A stretch of DNA of 64,000 nucleotides from the NCBI RefSeq assembly GCF_000429685.1, contig NZ_AUCI01000009.1, positions 62,001-126,000 of the forward strand, read 5' to 3'. A program made the translations under genes and the position numbers. Under the pieces are notes generated by a model that was not told where the DNA came from, did not search any database, and saw only the letters and a program-made list of their open reading frames with translations. The number at the start of each line of letters is the position of its first letter. The first letter of the stretch is position 1. This document shows, piece after piece, positions 54,649 to 64,000 of this stretch. The DNA comes from Salibacterium aidingense DSM 18341. GTDB taxonomy: Bacteria > Bacillota > Bacilli > Bacillales > Marinococcaceae.

Positions 54649-55953
54649 ATGAAGGAGTTTCAATGGAAGAAGAGCCGGCTGTTTGCTTTTGCTTTACTAA
54701 CGCTTATCGTTTTGGCAGCTTGTTCTTCTGATGAAGAGAGCGGAGCTTCAGGGGAGGGAGATCCAGAGGAGGACCCGGATACAATTACAGCCTGGGCGTG
54801 GGATCCGAACTTTAACATTGCGGCACTTGAGATTGCTGAGGAATCTTACGACGAAGATATTGACTTTGAAATCATTGAAAATGCACAGGATGATATTGTT
54901 TCGAAATTAAATACAGGTCTCAGCTCCGGTACGATGAAGGGGATGCCGAACATTGTATTAATCGAAGACCAGCGGGCGCAAAGCTTCCTTCAGTCTTACC
55001 CGGATGCGTTTTTCCCGATTGATGATTACATTAATCCGGACGACTTTGCTGCGTACAAGCTGGCCCCGACAAGTCTAGACGATAAGCAGTATGGGCTTCC
55101 GTTTGACACCGGGGTGACAGGCTTGTTCTTCCGTACAGACTACCTGGAGGAAGCGGGCTACTCGATGGAAGACTTAACGGATATTACATGGGAGGAATAT
55201 ATCGAAATTGGAAGAGACGTAAATGAAACGACAGGGAAGGATATGATTTCCCTTGATCCAAATGATTTAGGGATCCTTCGTGTCATGATTCAAAGTGCAG
55301 GCGAATGGTACGTTGATGAAGACGGAACAACGGTCAATATTGAAGGGAATGAACCGTTAAGAAAAGCGTTTGAAAATTATAAAGCGATGATGGAAGCTGA
55401 TTTCGTTAAAGCCAATTCTGATTGGAGTCAATTTATCTCGGCCTTTAACAGCGGCGATGTGGCAACTGTTCCAAGCGGGAACTGGATTGGTGCCAGTATC
55501 GAGGCTGAAGAATCCCAAGCAGGAGACTGGGCTGTAGCGCCGATTCCCAGGCTGGATATGGAAGGTGCGGTAAACGCATCGAACCAGGGCGGAAGTTCTT
55601 TCTACGTATTAAACATACCTGGAAAGGAAAAGGCAGCTGAGTTTCTTGGTAAAACATTTGGCGAAAATGAAGAGTTCTATCAGGAGCTTGTAAATGATGT
55701 TGGGGCTCTTGGCACGTACACACCAGCCTCTGACGGAGAAGCGTACCAGGCAGGAAATGACTTCTTTGGCGGTCAGTCTCTTATTTCCGATTTCTCTACA
55801 TGGGTGGAAGATATTCCGAGTGTAAACTATGGCATGCATACGTATTCGATTGAAGATATTTTAGCAGCTGAAATGCAGAACTATTTAAAAGGAAAGAGTC
55901 TGGATGACGCATTAGCTGATGCGCAGGCGCAGGCGGAAGCTCAATTGAAGTAA
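54649..55953 (+). CDS. Sugar ABC transporter binding lipoprotein
   Basis: 434 residues. Lipobox VLAAC (Cys at about residue 25), acidic linker, then a family 1 solute-binding fold: NIVLIEDQRAQSFLQSYPDAF, YGLPFDTGVTGLFFRTDYLE (about 152-171), WTE-like GNWIGASIEAE, and C-terminal helices. With two MalFG-type permeases and LacZ downstream, the likely ligand is lactose or another beta-galactoside. ATG 54649 is preferred to 54616 since GAGGGGG is then about eight bases away and the signal peptide begins there. Confidence 0.9.
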   Translation: MKEFQWKKSRLFAFALLTLIVLAACSSDEESGASGEGDPEEDPDTITAWAWDPNFNIAALEIAEESYDEDIDFEIIENAQDDIVSKLNTGLSSGTMKGMPNIVLIEDQRAQSFLQSYPDAFFPIDDYINPDDFAAYKLAPTSLDDKQYGLPFDTGVTGLFFRTDYLEEAGYSMEDLTDITWEEYIEIGRDVNETTGKDMISLDPNDLGILRVMIQSAGEWYVDEDGTTVNIEGNEPLRKAFENYKAMMEADFVKANSDWSQFISAFNSGDVATVPSGNWIGASIEAEESQAGDWAVAPIPRLDMEGAVNASNQGGSSFYVLNIPGKEKAAEFLGKTFGENEEFYQELVNDVGALGTYTPASDGEAYQAGNDFFGGQSLISDFSTWVEDIPSVNYGMHTYSIEDILAAEMQNYLKGKSLDDALADAQAQAEAQLK

Positions 55954-56004
55954 CTTCAACCCAATATTAAATTACAGGTTAAATTGGGAAGCGATTCGTT
56001 TCAT

Positions 56005-56048
56005 AAGGGATTCTGCGAAAGATTGCTTGGACTTTCAAAGAATCCCTT
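56005..56048 (+). terminator. Attenuating hairpin between binding protein and permeases
   Basis: AAGGGATTCT pairs perfectly with AGAATCCCTT, with inner GAAAG/CTTTC, followed by a short pyrimidine run. Such hairpins often make the binding protein more abundant than the permeases. Confidence 0.65.
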
Positions 56049-56092
56049 TCTTTCAAACCTGGCTTGTCATGGCGTAAGGAGGAGTACAAAAC

Positions 56093-57022
56093 ATGAGTAA
56101 AGCGATAGACAAGGCAAGTGCCCCCTATACCGGCAGCAGCAAAAAATCAGCCGGTCCCGGGTTTAAAAAGAATTACATGGGATGGCTGTTTATCCTGCTA
56201 GCTGTGGTGGGCATTGGGTTATTTTATTTCTATCCAATGCTCAGAGCCCTGCTGCTTTCCTTTCAGTCAGGAATGGGGTCGAACCTCGAATATGCTGGTT
56301 TAGATAACTATATACGTCTATTCAGTGATCCTACCTTTATCGCGGCCTTGACGAATACATTTATTTATCTGCTCGTTCAAGTTCCCGTAATGATTATTTT
56401 GGCCTTATTCTTTTCTGTACTGCTGAATGATGCAACGTTGAAATTTAAAGGATTCTTCCGGACGGCGATCTTTCTGCCGTGTGTAACCTCGCTTGTAGCC
56501 TACGCGGTTATTTTTAAATATTTATTCGGCGTTGATGGTTTAATTAATCAGTTTCTGCTTGAGCTGTCATTGATATCTGAGCCGCTCAACTGGCTGTCTG
56601 ATCCAGTCCTGGCCAAAATTACGATTATTGCCGCAATTACGTGGCGATGGACAGGCTACAACATGATTTTCTATTTATCTGCCCTACAGAATATCGATCG
56701 TTCGATGTATGAAGCGTCCAAGATTGATGGAGCGACATCTTTTCAGCGATTTTTCTATATTACTGTACCTATGCTGAAGCCGATTATCTTATTTACTTCA
56801 ATTATTTCCACGATCGGCACGCTGCAGATCTTTGATGAGATTATGAATATTACAAATGGCGGGCCGGGAAATGCAACGCTGTCGATTTCGATGTACATTT
56901 ATAACCTTTCGTTTGAATACAGTCCGGATTTCGGCTATGCCGCTACGGTATCATATGTCATTGTTATTTTAATCGTCATATTATCGCTGATTCAGTTTAA
57001 AGTGGCAGGTGATGATAAATGA
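56093..57022 (+). CDS. Sugar ABC transporter permease, MalF/LacF type
   Basis: 309 residues, six membrane segments. EAA loop YEASKIDGATSFQRFFYITVPMLKP (about 204-228) contacts the ATPase. ITNGGPGNATLSISMYIY near 260 is typical of the CUT1 family. Overlaps the second permease by four bases. No ATPase gene is in the cluster, so a shared MsmX-type ATPase is expected to energise it. Confidence 0.92.
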   Translation: MSKAIDKASAPYTGSSKKSAGPGFKKNYMGWLFILLAVVGIGLFYFYPMLRALLLSFQSGMGSNLEYAGLDNYIRLFSDPTFIAALTNTFIYLLVQVPVMIILALFFSVLLNDATLKFKGFFRTAIFLPCVTSLVAYAVIFKYLFGVDGLINQFLLELSLISEPLNWLSDPVLAKITIIAAITWRWTGYNMIFYLSALQNIDRSMYEASKIDGATSFQRFFYITVPMLKPIILFTSIISTIGTLQIFDEIMNITNGGPGNATLSISMYIYNLSFEYSPDFGYAATVSYVIVILIVILSLIQFKVAGDDK

Positions 57023-57846
57023 GAAAGTTAAAAAGAATCGGAGTGTATATCTTTTTAAGTATTGCTTCGCTGGTATCTATTTTTCCATTCTTATGGATGA
57101 TTGTCAGCATGACCAACAAATCCGTCGATGTAACGCAGGGCCGGCTGCTGCCGGGATCGTATTTGTTTGAAAATCTAACAGTTCTGTTTGATTCAGTTAA
57201 TATGGTGACAGCATTAGTCAATTCGACCATTATTGCTCTAATCACTACCTTTTTAACGCTATTGATCGGGTCTCTTGCCGGCTATGGGTTTGAAATATAC
57301 CGGACACCGGGCAAGGATCGTATCTTTAATATTCTTCTGTTGTCGATGATGATTCCGTTCGCCGCTATTATGATTCCTCTCTATCGTATGTTTGGTGGCG
57401 TCTCTGGAACTATTCCCTTCTTAGGGATTGATACGCTGGCTGCGGCCATTCTGCCTACGGTGATCACGGCGTTTTTTATTTTTTTCTTCCGTCAGAATAC
57501 GAAGATGTTTGCGAAGGAATTGGTAGAAGCGGGCAGGATTGACGGCTTAAGTGAACTGGGGATCTTTTTCCGTGTGTACCTGCCGACGATGAAGACAACG
57601 TATGCAGCTGCAGCGATTATTGCTTTCATGAACAGCTGGAACAACTATTTATGGCCGCTGGTCGTGCTGCAGTCTCCTGAAAATCAAACGATTCCATTAT
57701 TAATCTCGAATCTTGGAGCTGGGTATTCCCCTGATTATGGAGTTATCATGACGGCTATTGTTATCGCGACGCTGCCAACGGCACTGGTGTTCTTCATCAT
57801 GCAGAGACATTTCGTAGAGGGCATGATGGGATCGATGAAAGGATAA
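57019..57846 (+). CDS. Sugar ABC transporter permease, MalG/LacG type
   Basis: 275 residues, six membrane segments. EAA loop LVEAGRIDGLSELGIFFRVYLPTMKT (about 170-195), then MNSWNNYLWPLVVL and the final FVEGMMGSMKG, all CUT1 landmarks. The start ATG overlaps the stop of the first permease (ATGA), so the pair is made in equal amounts. Confidence 0.92.
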   Translation: MRKLKRIGVYIFLSIASLVSIFPFLWMIVSMTNKSVDVTQGRLLPGSYLFENLTVLFDSVNMVTALVNSTIIALITTFLTLLIGSLAGYGFEIYRTPGKDRIFNILLLSMMIPFAAIMIPLYRMFGGVSGTIPFLGIDTLAAAILPTVITAFFIFFFRQNTKMFAKELVEAGRIDGLSELGIFFRVYLPTMKTTYAAAAIIAFMNSWNNYLWPLVVLQSPENQTIPLLISNLGAGYSPDYGVIMTAIVIATLPTALVFFIMQRHFVEGMMGSMKG

Positions 57847-60969
<3,123 letters not shown>

Positions 60970-60984
60970 TCCGGTAGATACCTG

Positions 60985-61290
60985 CATCGAGACTACCTGT
61001 TCTTTTGCTGAGGCCTTAGCTTTCTACAAGGACGACTTTTACAGAGCTCTTATTGAAGAAGTTAGGATTAGAAAAATGATACCGGGTCGCATGGAGTATC
61101 GGCTCAGCAGAGGACGGACGGTGAGTATGACTATATCTTCCTGACGAACTTTGGAGAAGAACAACAGACCATAAAGGTTCAGAGTGGCGATTTTATTCAT
61201 TTGATGAAAGGGATACCGGCACGCGGAAACGTTAACTTGGCTCCTGGTGGTCTTTCGATTATAAAAAAAGCCTCTGTTAATAATCACTAA
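60985..61290 (+). pseudogene. GH42 beta-galactosidase 3' remnant
   Basis: Translations in shifting frames give AEALAFYKDDFYRALIEEVR and then EYDYIFLTNFGEEQQTIKV, IHLMKGIPARG and LAPGGLSIIKK before a TAA at 61288-61290. These follow the order of the GH42 C-terminal region (a last catalytic-domain helix and the small beta domain with NF-EE and LAP-G motifs). The reading frame is broken near 61075 and there is no start, so it is a decayed end of a gene. Confidence 0.6.
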
Positions 61291-61299
61291 CCGAGGAAG

Positions 61300-61375
61300 G
61301 ATAACTTTCATATTCCCGTCTGGGCGATATCGAGCAATTCATCCGGCTTTCCCAGGAGCTGGGATTATCAACAGA
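61300..61375 (+). pseudogene. Beta-galactosidase (GH35-like) fragment
   Basis: RLGDIEQFIRLSQELGLST resembles the GH35 block that normally continues into YVIVRPGPY. The match stops exactly where the 46-bp hairpin repeat begins at 61376. Only about 25 codons survive; family choice is tentative. Confidence 0.4.
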
Positions 61376-61421
61376 AATGGAAGACAGTATCAGCAGTATA
61401 TGCTGAATTCTCTTCCATTTT
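61376..61421 (+). repeat. 46-bp hairpin direct repeat, right copy
   Basis: Same 46 bases as 50281-50326, one substitution (G to C in the right arm, which opens one base pair). It abuts a truncated gene fragment on the left. Confidence 0.85.
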
Positions 61422-61501
61422 GCTGTTTTTATGACATGGCAGGGGAAGGATGATAGGATAGAAAAGAATAGGTGAAAACTAGAATGGGTGGAGAGAAAAC
61501 G

Positions 61502-61990
61502 ATGAAGATAGTAGAAGTCAATTCTTCAGAAGCAGAAACGGTCCGCCTCCTGATGCAGCGGGCCTTTAAAGAATACAATAACGACTGCCCGCCTTCGGGG
61601 GCAATGGAGGAAACGACGGATTTGATTCAAACGTCCATAGCCAGCAGGGAAGAGACAGCGGCGGTATGTTATGTGGAAGAGAGAGCAGTAGGTGTCGTGA
61701 GGGTAAGAGAAGAGGAGGATTCTTTATATTTTTTCCGGTTGTCTGTTCCTCCGGAAGAAAGAGGGCACGGGGTGGGAATGGCGCTCATCCGCTGGGCAGA
61801 AAAGAAAACAGTGCAGCTTGGAAAACAAACAGTGTATTGCAAGGTGCGGGGCTCGACACCGCAGAATGTGAAACGGTACGAGCGGCTGGGCTATCATATT
61901 TTCGATACTTATACGGTGGACAAACCAGAGTGGCCGGCGTTTAAGGTGATTTCGATGAAAAAGACTGTGCTGGTGGAGCAGCAGAGATGA
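61502..61990 (+). CDS. GNAT-family N-acetyltransferase
   Basis: 162 residues. Core strands VCYVEERAVGVVRVREEE and YFFRLSVPPEERGHGVGMAL (about 80-99) with the R/Q-x-x-G-x-G/A acetyl-CoA loop, then YERLGYHIFDTYTV. Acceptor unknown. ATG 61502 has GGTGGAGAG upstream. Overlaps yndJ by four bases (ATGA). Confidence 0.85.
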   Translation: MKIVEVNSSEAETVRLLMQRAFKEYNNDCPPSGAMEETTDLIQTSIASREETAAVCYVEERAVGVVRVREEEDSLYFFRLSVPPEERGHGVGMALIRWAEKKTVQLGKQTVYCKVRGSTPQNVKRYERLGYHIFDTYTVDKPEWPAFKVISMKKTVLVEQQR

Positions 61991-63642
61991 CGAAACGAAC
62001 TAACCTCCTCCTTGGGTTTTCCAGCTTTGGGATATGGGCCGTATTTTATCAGCCGGAAATCATAGAAGCAGCCTTGGCATTATCCTTTTTTGTCATCGTT
62101 CCGATTGTATTATCAACCGCTGTCGTTTCTCTCCCTAATTGGACAGGGCGGTATTCCGTTGTGTTTGGCTGGTGCGGGACTCTTTCCATGAACATGGAAG
62201 CACGATTTCTTCCCTTGCTTTTGGCAGGCATATGGTTCTTTTTCACTTTGATCCTCGGCTGGAGCGGCCTGCGCCGGCTGTTGGCACGCGGCATAGCTCC
62301 GTTGGAGGAAACGGCCATTGATATTGGATATCTGTACCTTCCTGTAGGAGGAAGCTGGTTTGTTCTGGCGCAGGGCGGCGCTGCCTCGCTATTGCCGTAC
62401 TCCAGCGTGATTGTTGACTTAACCGCTGTACATTTTCATTATGCAGCCTTTTTGCTGCCTGTGTTCACAGGATTATTAGGGCGTTGGCATTATTATAACG
62501 AAGGTTCCAACTCCATGGGAGGTTATCAGATCCTGACAGTTGGAGTCCTGATCGGTCCATTGTTAACAGCAGCTGCTGTAGATCAGGGACCGCCGCTTGA
62601 AGCAGTCTTGGTCGGAATCTATGTGTTTTTCCTATATTGGTTGGCGGGATGGACTATAAAGGCAGGTTTGTCCATGCCGCCCCTGGCAAAAGGGAGCCTG
62701 CTCCTTTCTTCTGCTGTTCTTATAATAACGATGACTTTATCGATTCTATACAGCGCAGGACGGGCGGCAGGCATTTCCTTTATAGGCATTTCCGGAATGA
62801 TACCATGGCACGGTGCCTGGAATGCTTTCATTTTTTCGATTTTTGCTCTTATCGGCTGGTATGCAGCCTTCCCTGCTCCCCGGGCTGTATATAATCAATT
62901 TCCCATCAGCCGGCTGCGGGGAAGAAGAAACATAGCGGAAAGGTTTACAGCTAAACATCTTCCAGAGCCGGGGGAAGGTCTGCTTACGGTATGGCAGAAC
63001 TACAAAAGAGAGGATTTTTCTCCTGAAACATTGGATCGGCTTGTTGCAGCGTTTTATACCCAGACTGCCCGGTTTGGAATGGAGGCGGATATCACCTGGG
63101 ACGTCCCGTTTCTGTCCCCGGTCTCCTCTTTTTTTACGAACAAAATGAAACAAATAAACATACCCTCTTCCGGCCCGGCGGCAATGAGCGGCACGATCTA
63201 CAGGCTCCCGGAGGAACGGGACGGCCGCCCGGAGCCGCATGTTTGGATCAGACAGAATCGTTCAACAGAAGAGCCGATTTTCACTGCTGTTTATTCGAGA
63301 CATACAAAAAAAGGAGTAACGTATTTTAACATTGCCCTGCCTCTGCCGGCCGGAGTTATGACAGGTATTCTACGTCCCGTGCACGGAAGGAAGGGAACTC
63401 TGATTTTAACAAGCCGCAAATCCCTGGATAAACGGGGGGATGAAGGAATTTATATCACTATTGGCGGATGGACATGGAAAACTCCGCTGCAGGAAGTGTT
63501 TCATGTCTGGGAAGCAGGGGGAGGACTGGAAGCCAGCCATTCCCTCATGGTTGGCCCTCTCCGTTTTCTCACGATTAAGTATCGCCTGCCATTGATTGGG
63601 GAACCGAAGCATGCCGGTGTTGAACGATTTTCAGGCGAATGA
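61987..63642 (+). CDS. yndJ: YndJ-like membrane protein
   Basis: 551 residues. About nine to ten membrane segments up to residue 300, including AVHFHYAAFLLPVFTGLLGR (about 147-166), a block characteristic of YndJ; the remaining 250 residues are soluble and begin FPISRLRGRRNIAERF. Function is unknown in B. subtilis as well. It is coupled to the GNAT gene before it, and its last 68 bases overlap the MATE gene on the other strand. Confidence 0.82.
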   Translation: MTKRTNLLLGFSSFGIWAVFYQPEIIEAALALSFFVIVPIVLSTAVVSLPNWTGRYSVVFGWCGTLSMNMEARFLPLLLAGIWFFFTLILGWSGLRRLLARGIAPLEETAIDIGYLYLPVGGSWFVLAQGGAASLLPYSSVIVDLTAVHFHYAAFLLPVFTGLLGRWHYYNEGSNSMGGYQILTVGVLIGPLLTAAAVDQGPPLEAVLVGIYVFFLYWLAGWTIKAGLSMPPLAKGSLLLSSAVLIITMTLSILYSAGRAAGISFIGISGMIPWHGAWNAFIFSIFALIGWYAAFPAPRAVYNQFPISRLRGRRNIAERFTAKHLPEPGEGLLTVWQNYKREDFSPETLDRLVAAFYTQTARFGMEADITWDVPFLSPVSSFFTNKMKQINIPSSGPAAMSGTIYRLPEERDGRPEPHVWIRQNRSTEEPIFTAVYSRHTKKGVTYFNIALPLPAGVMTGILRPVHGRKGTLILTSRKSLDKRGDEGIYITIGGWTWKTPLQEVFHVWEAGGGLEASHSLMVGPLRFLTIKYRLPLIGEPKHAGVERFSGE

Positions 63643-64000
63643 AAAAACCTGTTGCAGCAGAGGTTAAACCGACTGTAATGCCGAGCCACCACCCAAACGG
63701 CCCAAGGTTGGTATGAGCAGCCAGAAGGTATCCGGCCGGAAGCCCGAGGAGCCAATACGAAATAAATGAAGTAAGAAAGGGAACGGTCACATCTTTGTAC
63801 CCCTGCAGCACCCCCTGCAGGGTAGATTGGGCCGCGTCGGAAAATTGGTAGAAGATAGCAAAAATCAAAAACCGTTTGGCCAGGGCAACGACTTCCGGGT
63901 TATCGGTATAGATATAGCTGATCGGCTCCCGGAAAAAATAGATAAAGCAGGACGAGATCAGCATAATACACATGGCGGTGAGCACACCGATCCGTGTGTA
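63575..64000 (-). CDS. MATE-family efflux transporter, 5' end outside window
   Basis: C-terminal 141 residues of a MATE (NorM-type) antiporter: YIYTDNPEVVALAKRFLIFAIFYQFSDAAQ, LQGVLQGYKDVTVPFLTSFISYWLLGLPAGY and GPFGWWLGITVGLTSAATGFF, matching the last four membrane helices of the family. These transporters use sodium or proton gradients to expel cationic drugs. The gene enters from the right edge and ends inside the 3' end of yndJ. Confidence 0.92.
   Translation of the reverse strand, partial: YTRIGVLTAMCIMLISSCFIYFFREPISYIYTDNPEVVALAKRFLIFAIFYQFSDAAQSTLQGVLQGYKDVTVPFLTSFISYWLLGLPAGYLLAAHTNLGPFGWWLGITVGLTSAATGFFIRLKIVQHRHASVPQSMAGDT

Overview
The window looks like the chromosome of a salt- or alkali-adapted member of the Bacillaceae. 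Many gene products have Bacillus subtilis-type relatives (MhqR/MhqO/MhqD, HemAT, HelD, YndJ, YesM/YesN-type two-component pair, zinc-free S14). Control sites are Firmicute-like: Zur box, Fur box, and sigma-D, sigma-B and sigma-A promoters. Secreted proteins and lipoproteins are strikingly rich in Glu/Asp. Long intergenic hairpin repeats built around a CTTTCCGCGGGC core are also present. No rRNA, tRNA, CRISPR array, phage or intact insertion sequence was found.

Layout. 1-2.9 kb (minus strand): transketolase running off the left edge, a degenerate phosphofructokinase-like pseudoenzyme, and zinc-free ribosomal protein S14 behind a Zur box. 3.0-9.3 kb: a Fur-controlled iron-siderophore uptake unit (mini-ORF, binding lipoprotein, fused two-domain permease broken by one frameshift), an AbrB-family membrane protein, a FetAB-type iron exporter and a small GNAT protein. 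9.7-15.5 kb: NERD protein, the quinone/catechol-stress operon mhqR-mhqO-mhqD with a palindromic operator, the oxygen sensor HemAT with a sigma-D promoter, and an EamA exporter.

16.0-31.0 kb is a co-directional Tad (tight adherence) pilus locus of monoderm type. It holds DUF192, two polytopic membrane proteins, CpaB (frameshifted), TadZ/CpaE, TadA/CpaF, TadB, TadC, a 604-residue secreted protein with a toxin-scaffold-like C-terminus, a SLAP-like lipoprotein, a 57-residue Flp pilin, prepilin peptidase TadV, TadE and a short TadG-like pseudopilin. An RDD protein, a lipoprotein and two tandem 488/489-residue membrane paralogs whose 3' parts have been homogenised end it. The unit closes at a strong terminator and a 111-bp hairpin repeat.

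31.5-33.6 kb: a general-stress SDR with a sigma-B-like promoter and a VOC protein, then a 0.77-kb gene-free stretch. 33.6-41.5 kb: a seven-gene catabolic operon of unknown substrate (two FAD-linked oxidases, an orphan NMT1-like binding protein, a creatininase-family amidohydrolase, two CodA-like deaminases, a WrbA-like flavoprotein), probably for a nitrogen heterocycle. 41.7-50.3 kb: acyl-CoA dehydrogenase, DinB, a small membrane protein, a methyltransferase, HelD, an anchored coiled-coil protein and a chemoreceptor.

50.3-61.4 kb is a lactose/galactoside island: a Gly/Pro/Tyr-rich small protein, a YesN/YesM-type two-component system, a sugar ABC importer without its ATPase, GH2 beta-galactosidase LacZ, and remnants of other beta-galactosidases. 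A 46-bp hairpin sequence occurs at both ends of this segment in direct orientation. The window ends with a GNAT protein, YndJ, and the 3' part of a MATE exporter.
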